From the IMG/VR virus record IMGVR_UViG_3300021478_000019, positions 53,511 through 117,510 of that record: a stretch of 64,000 bases of DNA; one strand, given 5' to 3'. The translations under genes were made by a program, and so were the position numbers. Of the stretch, positions 6,502-15,100 are shown one piece after another (within the stretch, counting starts at the first letter, position 1; every line of letters starts with the position of its first letter). The notes beneath the pieces were generated by a model that was not told the origin of the DNA, did not search any database, and was given only the letters and a program-made list of their open reading frames with translations. Source of the stretch: a virus.

Positions 6502-7376
6502 CCACCCGTACCCGCACCCGCACCTCGACCAACGGCAAGGTGACCCACCGGGAGACGGTGGGCATCGAGGAGATCGACCCGGAGACGGCGCAGCGGTGGT
6601 TGGAGGGTAACGTCGATAACAGAGTCCTGCGGGAGTCTCGGGTCGTAAAGCTGGGTGGAATTCTTCAGCGGGACGAGTGGGAACTGACTGGCGACGCCAT
6701 TGTTTTCGATGACCAGGACGTGCTGCTCAACGGCCAACACCGGCTGAGCGCCATCGTGGTCACCGGAATACCGGCCCGGCTCCTGGTCCTCCGGGGGGTC
6801 CCCTCCAAGGCACAGGAGGTCATGGATCAGGGGTTGAGCCGGAACTTGGGTGACCAGCTGCATCGCCGCGGCGTGTCCTACGCCTTCGTGATCTCGGGGG
6901 GCCTGCACTGGCTGCACCAGATGCGCTACAACGAGGCCACCGGGGGCGCCCACTACGTGGACTCCGCGGAGCATCCCACCCTGCGCCAGCTGCTGGCCAT
7001 CCATGAGGAGACCGCCCCCCACCTGGAGGAGTTGGCGCCCTCCATCAACAAGCTGCGCTACTACACCAAGGTCCGTCCGGGCCCCACCCTGGCCCTGCGC
7101 TACCGCCTGGGTCAGATCGACGAGACCGAGGCCCAGCTGTTCTTCGACTCCTGGCGGGAGGGCACCGGCCTGGCCAAGGATGACCCCATCTTCCGGCTAC
7201 GGGAGTGGTGCATGGCTGACGCTCGCTTTCGCTCGACCAAGGGTCGGACGCCGGCCTACCGCTACGTGGCCTACGTACTGGTGGCCTGGAACCGCTGGCG
7301 GGACCAGGTGCCCATGCGCCAGCTGACCTGGCACTTCACCCCCAGTCAGAAGGACCCATGGCCGACACCCCACTGA
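6498..7376 (+). CDS. ParB/Srx-like fold protein
   Basis: 292 aa. Residues about 20-100 match the ParB/sulfiredoxin-like fold of phage and mobile-element proteins, most clearly the segment DDQDVLLNGQHRLSAI with its N-G-Q-H-R signature at 78-82, followed by VTGIPARLLVLRG. In this superfamily that motif binds a nucleotide phosphate and may support nuclease or CTPase activity. The remainder is helical and unfamiliar. It overlaps the preceding gene by ATGA and the following gene by 19 bp, so the three are probably co-translated. There is no ParA gene nearby, so plasmid-type partitioning is unlikely. The exact biochemical activity is unknown. Confidence 0.75.
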   Translation: MTTRTRTRTSTNGKVTHRETVGIEEIDPETAQRWLEGNVDNRVLRESRVVKLGGILQRDEWELTGDAIVFDDQDVLLNGQHRLSAIVVTGIPARLLVLRGVPSKAQEVMDQGLSRNLGDQLHRRGVSYAFVISGGLHWLHQMRYNEATGGAHYVDSAEHPTLRQLLAIHEETAPHLEELAPSINKLRYYTKVRPGPTLALRYRLGQIDETEAQLFFDSWREGTGLAKDDPIFRLREWCMADARFRSTKGRTPAYRYVAYVLVAWNRWRDQVPMRQLTWHFTPSQKDPWPTPH

Positions 7377-8449
7377 CGTCTCGGCCCCGAGTGGGTAAGG
7401 CCCCTGGCGGGCGTCTGGCGAAAGGCACCGTCCCGCTCCCTGACGAAGTCGAGTCGCACCCGCGGGCCGGTAAGTGGAGTTGGGGTGGTGGTGACGGTGG
7501 TGACCCCTTCCTCCAGTCCCTGCGGCCCCAGGACGTGGCCCACCAGCGCCAGCAGCTGCTGCGCTGGTGGTCCCACCCCGGTGAGTGGCAGCACAAGTTC
7601 GCCCTCCATGGCCGGCGCAACATTCCCGGTTGGCTGGAGCATCCCGAACGGGAGGCCGAGGAGGTTCGCTGGTGGATGGAGGACACGTTCAGGAAGGCTG
7701 AGTTGTACTGGGTGAGCCCGGAGATGACCGACGTCATCACCACCCTGGCGCCCGGCATCCCCGACACCCTGCCCCAGCCTCCGGTGCCTCACGCCCTGGT
7801 CATGTTCGCCAAGTCCATCCCTGGCACCGACGCCGAGGACGGCAGCAACATCTACACCTCGGCGTTCCTGTGGAGCGACATCGACCTGTACAAGATCGGC
7901 CCTTGCATCGCTATGGAGAGCTACGCCTGGCGGGATTGGGTGGGCCTGTACCGGGGCCTCGACGACGAGGGCCAGCAGCTGTTCCGTGAGATCTACCCCA
8001 ACCGGCTCATGCCCACCGGGGGCTCGGAGTGGCCCATGGGTGCCCTGACCTCGGAGTTCGATACCGCCCCAGCTGAGGATGACCTGCAGAGGCAGTCCAT
8101 GGTGGAGGACCGCCGGCTGCTGTCGACCTTCTGGGCCCTGGCCTCTCAGAAGATTGTGATCGAGTCTCGTCACCAGCCCTCTCGGGCAGAGCGGCGTGCC
8201 GCCCAGCGGGAGGGTCGTCCCCTCGACGAGGTTCGTGTGATCCGGCTGCGGGAACCCGCCACCCGCAGCCGCGGTGATGCTGGTTCGGATGTGGAGTGGT
8301 CCCACCGGTGGATCGTCGGTAAACACTGGCGAAACCAGTGGTACCCCGCATCCGGCCAGCATCGCCCAAAGCTGATCGAGGCGTACCAGAAGGGCCCGGC
8401 TGACAAGCCTCTGGTGCTACGTGAGACAGTGCGAGCCTTGGTGCGGTAA
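7358..8449 (+). CDS. Unknown conserved-looking 363-aa protein
   Basis: Large soluble protein rich in Trp and His. Its C-terminal end, with SHRWIVGKHWRNQWYP and a following KGPADKPLVLRE, reminds me of uncharacterised actinobacterial and actinophage proteins, but I know no function for them. The N-terminal 40 residues are basic and Pro/Gly-rich. It overlaps the ParB-like gene by 19 bp. A cassette of zinc-ribbon, ParB-like and this protein could be a functional unit, for example in lysogeny control or defence, but the sequence shows no enzymatic signature. Transmembrane segments are absent. Confidence 0.75.
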   Translation: MADTPLTSRPRVGKAPGGRLAKGTVPLPDEVESHPRAGKWSWGGGDGGDPFLQSLRPQDVAHQRQQLLRWWSHPGEWQHKFALHGRRNIPGWLEHPEREAEEVRWWMEDTFRKAELYWVSPEMTDVITTLAPGIPDTLPQPPVPHALVMFAKSIPGTDAEDGSNIYTSAFLWSDIDLYKIGPCIAMESYAWRDWVGLYRGLDDEGQQLFREIYPNRLMPTGGSEWPMGALTSEFDTAPAEDDLQRQSMVEDRRLLSTFWALASQKIVIESRHQPSRAERRAAQREGRPLDEVRVIRLREPATRSRGDAGSDVEWSHRWIVGKHWRNQWYPASGQHRPKLIEAYQKGPADKPLVLRETVRALVR

Positions 8450-8466
8450 TCAAGAAAAGGAGAGAA

Positions 8467-8739
8467 ATGACACTCGTATCCGAAGCCCAGGTTGACAACA
8501 TCGAGGAAGGGAAGCTGCTGTTCGTAATTCTTGACAAGACTGGCGACACCAAGCACATCTGGGACCGCAGCAATCCCGACGAGGTGGCCGAGGCCCGTGC
8601 CCTGTTCACCCGCATGACCGGTGAGCGCAAGTTCCAGGCGTGGTCGGTCACCAGGAAGGGTGACAAGGATCAGCGCATCACCGAGTTCGACCCCCAAGCT
8701 GAGAAGGTGATCTTCGCCCCGGCCCTGGTGGGCGGCTGA
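8467..8739 (+). CDS. Small unknown protein (90 aa)
   Basis: ATG at 8467 follows AAAAGGAGAGAA, a strong ribosome binding site. The protein has a strand-rich start (LLFVILDKTGDTKHIWD) and a helix with EVAEARALFTRMTGE, and resembles a compact alpha/beta domain. No motif is recognised. The stop overlaps the next start as TGATG. It may be expressed more strongly than its neighbours because of the ribosome binding site. Confidence 0.7.
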   Translation: MTLVSEAQVDNIEEGKLLFVILDKTGDTKHIWDRSNPDEVAEARALFTRMTGERKFQAWSVTRKGDKDQRITEFDPQAEKVIFAPALVGG

Positions 8740-9359
8740 TGCCTCAGACCGGCTACTGGCCGCAGCAGTACTACAGCACCACCGCGGCCACCATCAACTA
8801 CACCCCGATCATCACCACCACAGCCATCAGCCCCAACACGATCTGGCAGAACTGGGTGAACACCTCGGCCACCACTATCACCTACGTTCCCACCTACTCC
8901 AACGAGGTGTGGCACAACTGGGCCAACCAGCTGAGCCAGTACGACTACCGGTACACGCTGCCGGCGCCGACGCCCGAAGCTATCCGTGAAGGCGAAGAGC
9001 GTTACGAGCGGCAGCGCCAGGAGCTACAGGCTGCCCGCACCCGTGCCCGTGTGCTGCTGGGCGAGTTCCTCAACGAGGGGCAGAAGACAGAGCTTGAGCG
9101 CCACGGTCGGTTCCATGTCACCGGGTCCAAGGGCCGGCGCTACTGCATCCGCACCAGCGGGCAGCAGGGCAACGTGGACCTGCTCACCGACAAGGGCGAC
9201 GTTCAGGCCACCTTGTGCGCCCACCCCCGTGGTGGCCTGCCTGACGGTGACGCCTGGCTGATGCAGCTGATTGAGATCCGTCATGACGAGGACCGTTTCC
9301 TGCACGTCGCCAACGTCCACCGTGGCCAGCTGCCTCGGGAGCTAGTCCGGGCGTACTGA
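8739..9359 (+). CDS. Unknown 206-aa protein with a Tyr/Thr/Trp-rich N-terminus
   Basis: Residues 1-75 are low complexity, rich in Thr, Tyr, Asn and Trp. A helix follows (EERYERQRQELQAARTRARV), then a folded beta-rich C-terminal domain with HGRFHVTGSKGRRYCIR and a run to the end. The C-terminal part resembles small phage domains of unknown role. ATG overlaps the preceding stop (TGATG). It is the last gene before the folded element at 9361-9452, so that element forms its 3' untranslated region. Confidence 0.7.
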   Translation: MPQTGYWPQQYYSTTAATINYTPIITTTAISPNTIWQNWVNTSATTITYVPTYSNEVWHNWANQLSQYDYRYTLPAPTPEAIREGEERYERQRQELQAARTRARVLLGEFLNEGQKTELERHGRFHVTGSKGRRYCIRTSGQQGNVDLLTDKGDVQATLCAHPRGGLPDGDAWLMQLIEIRHDEDRFLHVANVHRGQLPRELVRAY

Positions 9360-9360
9360 C

Positions 9361-9452
9361 CCATGGGAGGAATGCAGAGGGGTCGGCGTGTGGGATTGAT
9401 CACCCACCACTAGCCAGCGAGGAACGGCTGGCACCCTCTGCATCTCCTATGG
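9361..9452. ncRNA. Three-way-junction structured RNA or DNA element
   Basis: P1: CCATGGGAG (9361-9369) pairs with CTCCTATGG (9444-9452) with one G-U, and after a 2-base GA bulge ATGCAGAGGG (9372-9381) pairs with CCCTCTGCAT (9434-9443). This is a 19-bp stem. Inside it are P2, GTGGG (9390-9394) with CCCAC (9403-9407), and P3, GCCAGC (9413-9418) with GCTGGC (9427-9432). It fills the space between convergent genes and contains the stop codon of the leftward one. There is no T-run. It may be a terminator for both strands, a processed small RNA or a protein-binding site. Confidence 0.5.
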
Positions 9453-9665
9453 CTCGGTGGTACCGCCCAGCGCCGCTGCGATCTCGGACACCTTGGCCTC
9501 GACCGCGGCCACCAGTTCGTCCACCTTGGCCTCGATGGCGGGCCGCACCTCGGCAGCGGCAGCCTGTACCGCGGTCTTGATTTCGGCAGCCTTGGCCTGG
9601 ACGCTGTCGATCAGGGCCCGGAGATCTGCGGCGACGGGGTTATCAGCAGGGGGAGTATCAGTCAT
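9447..9665 (-). CDS. Small amphipathic-helix (coiled-coil) protein
   Basis: 72 aa beginning MTDTPPADNP, then one long Ala/Val/Lys/Glu helix with repeats such as IEAKVDELVAAVEAKVSEI, the pattern of a coiled coil or apolipoprotein-like surface helix. ATG at 9665 was chosen because TAGCAT ends 7 bases upstream and no ribosome binding site is visible (leaderless); ATG 9692 would add 9 residues. It is divergent from the 9695 gene, with only 29 bp between them. Function unknown; it could oligomerise or lie on a membrane. Confidence 0.6.
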   Translation of the reverse strand: MTDTPPADNPVAADLRALIDSVQAKAAEIKTAVQAAAAEVRPAIEAKVDELVAAVEAKVSEIAAALGGTTEP

Positions 9666-9694
9666 GATGTCGATGCTAATGCGGGAGGTCAACA

Positions 9695-9985
9695 GTGAAA
9701 GTCGAAGCCGTTCAATGCGACGCCAAGGGTTGCCCCAATATCGAGGTGCCCGAGGGGGCCGATCTGCCTTACGGCTGGTTGCTGGTGGATATCTACCAGG
9801 AGGGTGACGGCAACGTGGTGAACGGTGCCGTCTTTTGCTCCTGGGTCTGCTTGAGCGCCAACAGCCAGGCGCGCACCCCGGCGGCGCCGCTCAAGCGCAA
9901 GCGCCGCACCAGGGCCCAGATCGAGGCCGATGCGTTGGCTGCTACCCACGGCTCTGTCCCTGACCTGGAGATCCCCAGTGCCTGA
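9695..9985 (+). CDS. Small protein with a treble-clef-like Cys cluster
   Basis: 96 aa, GTG start at 9695 behind GGGAGGTCAACA. The N-terminal half has CDAKGC and later FCSWVC, a four-cysteine set that probably binds zinc. The C-terminal part is basic (LKRKRRTRAQIEAD), suggesting nucleic-acid contact. It opens the second part of the rightward cassette and overlaps the next gene by 8 bp. No family name is known to me. Confidence 0.65.
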   Translation: MKVEAVQCDAKGCPNIEVPEGADLPYGWLLVDIYQEGDGNVVNGAVFCSWVCLSANSQARTPAAPLKRKRRTRAQIEADALAATHGSVPDLEIPSA

Positions 9986-10151
9986 CGTACCGGACAGCCT
10001 GGAGGCGTTCCCTCCGGTGTCTGAGCTAGGCGGCGCCATCGGGCGCACGGCCTCTCCAGCCTGCAAGCAGGGCCAGCATGACCTGTGCCAGGACGACAGC
10101 TGCCAGTGCCGCCATCATGAGCGGCTCTGGTACGACCGCGTCATCTCCTGA
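9978..10151 (+). CDS. Small Cys/His-rich protein (57 aa)
   Basis: GTG at 9978 follows TGGAGATCCCCA and overlaps the previous stop. The C-terminal half contains CKQGQHDLCQDDSCQCRHH, a dense Cys/His group likely to bind one zinc ion. Its stop overlaps the next ATG as TGATG. The in-frame extension back to 9930 lies wholly inside the previous gene and is not needed. Function unknown. Confidence 0.55.
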   Translation: MPDVPDSLEAFPPVSELGGAIGRTASPACKQGQHDLCQDDSCQCRHHERLWYDRVIS

Positions 10152-10624
10152 TGCACCAGGAGACCTTCAACCTGGTCTGCGTGATCTTGGAGGACTCAGC
10201 CGGCAAGGACGTCGAGGAGATCGCCGCCACCATCCTGCGAGATCTGGGCTTCCAGGGGGAGGAGATCCTCGACCACCTGGACCCGCCCAAGGGGATTGGG
10301 CGCTGGCTGGAGTCACACGGGCTGTCCCTGGTGGCCACCCATGAGGTGGCCCCACCGCAGGAGTGGGATGAGCTAGAACAAGAGGCCCACCTGGAGGAGG
10401 CTCGACTTGAGGGGGGGACTCCCAAGGGAGAGATACCGTCACTCCAGGTGGGCGATTACGTAGAGTACAAGACCGCCCCACAGGGTCCGCGCAAGGTGTC
10501 TCAGCTGGGCTCGGGGGCGGTGGTGGAGGTCTCCGACCAGGGTGGGCTCATCGTGGTGCAGGGCAGCCCCCACGATGTGTACCTGCGCCCTGGTGACGGA
10601 GACACCATCAACGTGGTCCGCTAA
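10151..10624 (+). CDS. Unknown 157-aa protein with SH3-like C-terminus
   Basis: Residues 1-65 are helical and acidic. Residues about 97-155 start LQVGDYVEYKTAPQGPRKV and look like a small beta-barrel (SH3/KOW type). There is no catalytic signature. It is the last gene of the rightward cassette and its stop overlaps that of the convergent gene 10621-11607 by 4 bases, so no terminator separates the two strands here. Confidence 0.65.
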   Translation: MHQETFNLVCVILEDSAGKDVEEIAATILRDLGFQGEEILDHLDPPKGIGRWLESHGLSLVATHEVAPPQEWDELEQEAHLEEARLEGGTPKGEIPSLQVGDYVEYKTAPQGPRKVSQLGSGAVVEVSDQGGLIVVQGSPHDVYLRPGDGDTINVVR

Positions 10625-11607
10625 CCCCGCCGTAGCCGGCGCCGCGGCTCAGCTGGGGGCTCGGGCACCTCGACGACGGACGGAACGGGCTGCTCGGGAG
10701 TCATGTTGAAGGCCACGCCCTCGACGGTTTTCCCCAGGTCTGTGAGAAAGCTGTCGAAAACGTCGGACATGCGGGCCACGAAGGTGTTGCCGAACCGGTC
10801 GAGGATGTCCTCCAGGCCGGCCCAGTCCGGGGCCACGATCACGTCGGTCTCCTCGACCACGGTGACGACCTCGGGCTCAGCTGGCTCCTCCTCGGGCTCC
10901 TCTGCAGCTTCCTCCTCGACCCCGCTCTGAGCAGCCAGGATGTCACTGACCATCTGCTCCCGGCTCTTGCGAGGAGGCAGGTTCAGGGTGGCAGCCACCT
11001 CCTTGAGCCGCAGCATGGACATCTCCTTCAGGTCGGTGCGGGAGTAGATGTCGCCGGCTTCGGCCTCCTCGGTCGCTTCCTCGGTGGCCTCGGGCCGGAT
11101 GGCGGTGACGGTGGCCTCGACGGGCTCGGCGTCTTCGTCCCAGCCCATGGGGGTCAGGGCGTCGCTCAACTCGTAGACGGCGATCTCGTCGTCGAGGAAC
11201 TGGCTGGAGATCCGCTCCATCTCGTCGTTGCGCTCGTCGTCCCACAGGATGAACAGGGCTGACTCGCTGGCCTCCTTCAGGATCTGCTCCATCTGCAGTA
11301 GGGGGTTGTCGATGTTGTAGGTGCGGGAGGCGCTGTTGGCCACCTCGGTGAAGGTGCGCCGGGCCCGGTCGTCGGGCTTGGTGATCACCTCGTAGGGGAT
11401 CTCAAATTCCTTGGCCGAGGCGGCGTAGTCGGCCAGGGTCTGGGTGAACTCGTCGGCGGTCAGCACGAAGACCCAGCGGACCTTGTCGTCCTTGGACACC
11501 TTGCCATCGATGAACTCCTCGATGAGGGTGGTGCCGTGTTCAACGTCCATGGCTCCGGTGCCGAAGAAGCCGATGGTCAGGGCTGGGGTGGATGCTCGGG
11601 CAGGCAA
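10621..11607 (-). CDS. Acidic protein with Rossmann-like N-terminus and SAP-like motif
   Basis: 328 aa. The N-terminus (MPARASTPALTIGFFGTGAM) is a hydrophobic strand with a glycine turn, and the next 130 residues alternate strands and helices as in a nucleotide- or ligand-binding fold. The middle is very acidic. Residues about 190-220 (LKEMSMLRLKEVAATLNL) resemble a SAP or Rho-N type DNA/RNA-binding helix pair. The C-terminus ends in RRRLRR. TTG at 11607 is preferred because GAAGGGAG lies 7 bases upstream. The gene stands alone on its strand, so a role in regulation or virion assembly cannot be separated. Confidence 0.65.
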   Translation of the reverse strand: MPARASTPALTIGFFGTGAMDVEHGTTLIEEFIDGKVSKDDKVRWVFVLTADEFTQTLADYAASAKEFEIPYEVITKPDDRARRTFTEVANSASRTYNIDNPLLQMEQILKEASESALFILWDDERNDEMERISSQFLDDEIAVYELSDALTPMGWDEDAEPVEATVTAIRPEATEEATEEAEAGDIYSRTDLKEMSMLRLKEVAATLNLPPRKSREQMVSDILAAQSGVEEEAAEEPEEEPAEPEVVTVVEETDVIVAPDWAGLEDILDRFGNTFVARMSDVFDSFLTDLGKTVEGVAFNMTPEQPVPSVVEVPEPPAEPRRRLRRG

Positions 11608-11696
11608 TGGGGGGCTCCCTTCGTCAGTACCCCCCCATGCCAGCAAAAGTCAGGAGCCACCTTGAGCCCGGCGCAGAAATAATCAGGAAAAAAATA

Positions 11697-11724
11697 CGGT
11701 GCCCCTCTGGGGAAAGGGGCACCG
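11697..11724 (-). terminator. Rho-independent terminator of the baseplate operon
   Basis: CGGTGCCCC (11697-11705) pairs with GGGGCACCG (11716-11724). On the - strand the stem is followed by TATTTTTTTCC, the only long T-run terminator in the window. It ends leftward transcription from 22920 after the gene at 11789. Confidence 0.85.
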
Positions 11725-11788
11725 CTTAATATCCAACGTCAGGATGGACGAGGTGACTATAACCAAGGTACTGGCAACAAGCAAGCAC

Positions 11789-12100
11789 CTATCTGGACCG
11801 ACGACTTTGGGACCTGGTCATGACCGCGCTCACCATGTCGTCGCGGTGGGAGCGCAGCACGGTGTCGACGGCGTGGGCCAGGGCAGCCATGCCAGCTGCG
11901 CCCAGGGCGACAAACGTCCTGGTAGTGGCACTATAGTGCGGAATCAGTAGTACCAATACGGCACAAACGACCAGGTTCACAAAGGATTTCATCCAGGCCA
12001 CCTGGTGCAGACCCACCCGGCTGGCCACCTCCTTGTACAGCTGCGTCAGCTTCATCGACCCCAGGCCGATGATCAGTACATACCCCAGTACCGTCCCCAT
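11789..12100 (-). CDS. Small membrane protein at the end of the tail operon
   Basis: 103 aa with two or three hydrophobic segments: near residues 1-15 (GTVLGYVLIIGLG), 40-58 (FVNLVVCAVLVLLIPHY) and 66-84 (FVALGAAGMAALAHAV), and a basic C-terminal tail ending SQSRRSR. Size, membrane count and charged tail fit a holin or lysis-accessory protein, but it is far from the amidase (55492), so this is only a candidate. ATG at 12100 overlaps the preceding stop (TGATG), and the two GTG codons before it are less likely. It is the last gene before terminator 11697-11724. Confidence 0.65.
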   Translation of the reverse strand: MGTVLGYVLIIGLGSMKLTQLYKEVASRVGLHQVAWMKSFVNLVVCAVLVLLIPHYSATTRTFVALGAAGMAALAHAVDTVLRSHRDDMVSAVMTRSQSRRSR

Positions 12101-15100
12101 CACCACAAGGTGGGGTCGAGGGGGGGTGCGGTGTTGCCGCTGCCGAAGCTGACGGTGTAGGAGGAGCCCATGGGCACGAAGCGGTATAGCTCGGCCCGGA
12201 GGCGGGTGCTGCGGGCGTTCAGGCCCCGGTAGTAGTAGGTGGCGCCGCTGGAGCCCTGGGTGTAGTCCGGGTTGCCGGCGTACATCGAGAAGTCCATGTA
12301 GTCGGGCATGGTGGCGCCAGGGGCCAGCATGGCCGAGTTGAGCAGGAAGCTGGTGCCCGGCCCGGCCTGGGGGAAGCGAATGAAGGGGTACACCTGGTTG
12401 GCCGGCACGTTGGTACTCTGCTCGACCGGCGTCTCGCCCCGGATGGAGTTGTCCGGGGGGAACTGGTAGCGCACGAAGCCCTGGGTCAGCGGGAAGGTGT
12501 CGTAGTCCTCGTACCAGGTGCCATCGGGGAAGTACCAGCGCAGGCCGATCCGCATGGCTGCCATGGAGGGGTCGGGGGCGTTCATGTACCTGGCGTAGAT
12601 ACTGAAATTCAGCAGCTGGCCCGGTACCGCCGCGAATCCGTTGACATTATTGGTTTGCGGGGGCTGGGCCTGCACGAACCAGTTGCCGCCCACCATGGCC
12701 GTGCCCAGGTAGAAGTAGCCCTGGTTGATGAAGAACCAGTTGTTGGGGGAGGTGGTGCTGCTGGCGGGATCCATCCAGGGCCGGATGGCGCCTGGGCCCA
12801 GGGTGGCGCCGCCGAACCAGTCGTTGTTGGGATCGGCCCACCATCCTGCCGGCAAGGTAGGAGGAGGCTGGGTGAAGGTGAGGACTTCCCCGGCCCACAC
12901 CACAGCGCGCTGGTCGACCGGGTTGACCTGGAGGGATCCGATGCCATGCACCGTGAACGCTCCCGGTGGCTCATCCGGCGAGGTGTAGTGGATGTAGAGG
13001 GGGGTGGAGGCGATGCTGGTCGGAACCGGGGGCGGGGCTCCCAGGAAGACGCCGAGGTCGTCCCAGTAGTGGACTTCTCCCGCGGCATGCACGGTGACCA
13101 CGGTGGGCCACAAGGTCACGTAGGCGGCGTTGGCAGGCACGGTGCCGGTGACCGCTACCTCGGTCCACACCGAGGTGGCCGGGTTGCTGGTGGCGACTAC
13201 GTCGGTGACGGCGGTGCCGGTCACGCCCGACACGAAGCCCCCGGCGGCGTTGTAGAAGTTCATGGTCAGGCAGCACGGCTCGGCGGTGGCGCCGGCCAGG
13301 GCCCAGGCCGTGGCGGTGAGAACCTGGGCGGGGACGACCGAGTACTTGGTGACAGAGACGGGCCCGAAGTACGCAGCCCCGCTGGCCACCGTCGAGGTCA
13401 TCTGCACGCTGGAGTTCCCATTGTGGTACTGGTTGTGGCTCACGGCGATGGTGCAGCCGGCGGGGTTCCCCCAGTCTCCCCCGAGGCTGCCGGTCTCCAA
13501 CGTGGAGGCGTTGTAGGTCAGCATGTTGGTGGGATCGAGGGCGGCAGACCAGCCGTCGAAGCCGATCAGCTGGGTGGTTGGCACGTAGGTGCCGAAGCTG
13601 GTCAACGGGTTGGACAGCAGGTTGGTGCCCTGGGGCGACAGGATGATCTTGGTGTCGCGGGGGTAGTCGTAGACCGGGGTGTCGACGCCGATCTTGTTGG
13701 GCGGGCAGGGCCAGATCATGCCCAGGGTGATGTAGTGGGCCTCACCACCGGCTGCGGAGATGATCCGCAGCCGGGGGTAGATCCAGTAATACCCCGTGGT
13801 CACGGTAGTGGTGCCGTCCGAGTTGTAGACGGTGGTGTAGGGGTTGAGGGTGGCCGTGACCTGAAACTGCTTCCAGTCATGCAGCGTGCTGGTGACCGTC
13901 GTCGCGGCTCCGATAGCGATAGGACTGCCGTTGCCAACGTCGCCCCAGATCGATAGCTCGACGGAGCGAGCCACGCTCGACCACACCTGGATCTGGAAGG
14001 TGACGGTGCCGGGCCCGTCGATGCCCGACAGGAAGTCCAGCACCGGGATGGGGTCGGTGGTGATGTCGATGACACTGGTCAGAGTCACCTGGGCCCGCAT
14101 ACCGGTGTTGTTGTAGGGCGGCGGGTTCCCCCCCACCGGGGGCTGGAAGCCGATGATCTTGGTGGGGTTGGTCATGCTCGCCACCGTCAGCAGGTTGGGG
14201 ATCTGCGTCAGGGTGAGCCCGGAGTTGGTGCCGCTCGGGATGGGGAAGGTCTTGAGCCCCACGTCCGAGGGGGGCGGGGGCCAGGACTGCCAGGTGCCGA
14301 TGGAGGAGTCCATGACGCTGTCGTCCCGAGTCAGCATCAGGTTGTAGCCGTGATGCACGATCTGCGCCATCGGGTAGCTGGTCATGATGGAGGCGAACTC
14401 GGTGATGCCCCGCGGCGAGCCCTTCAGCTTGTAGAGGTGGATGGCGTTGGCGATCAGCTGGCGTTCCTGCTGCATGCCGATCTCGGGCTCGTTGGGCAGC
14501 CCCACTTGGAAGGCCAGCAGTGGCAGTAGGGCCCCGGAGCAGTTCAGGGCGTCGTTGACACTGGTGAGGGACTCAAGCTCGGTGCGGATGAAGTCCAACT
14601 CAAAGCCCAGCATGGCCAGGTAGCGCTGGAGTGGCGGCTGTGCATCGCTGCCGTCAACAGCCCAAGGATTGTAGGGGTCGACGAGTACGAAATCCTGGTC
14701 CCGGTAGGCGCCGGGCAGCAGTTCGTACATCCGGTTGCCGTAGCCCCAGTTGATGGGGAGCAGGGCGATCAGGTCGGTGCAGCGAACCCAGACCAGGTTC
14801 TTGGCATCCCAGCCCCACATGGTGTAGTAGTTGAAGCCCGGCGTGGGACCGACATCGGTATAGCTGGTGGCTTGGCCGACCGGCTGATTGAAAATGATCA
14901 GGCCATCGGTCTCGTCCTGAGGCAGGTTGTGACTATTTATGACCAGCTGCAGGATGGTGCATTGAGTGGACTGCGGCTTGCGCCAGGTCAGGTGCAGGGT
15001 GGTGTAGTTGAGGGGCGTGGAGACGAAGGGGGCGACTGAGAAGTCCGGTCGGGCCAGGTTGGGGTCGAGCCCGAAGCGAGCGGTCCCGTAGATGTTGGCG

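Noticed and set aside
9361-9452. Simple intrinsic terminator
   Set aside because: The fold has three stems and no T-run, so it is listed instead as a structured element.
11699-11950. 83-aa rightward frame
   Set aside because: Starts within the terminator hairpin and runs antisense over the membrane protein gene.
12655-13956. 433-aa rightward frame in the tail gene
   Set aside because: Gly/Arg/Val/His-rich antisense shadow of the 12100-15114 gene; no ribosome binding site.
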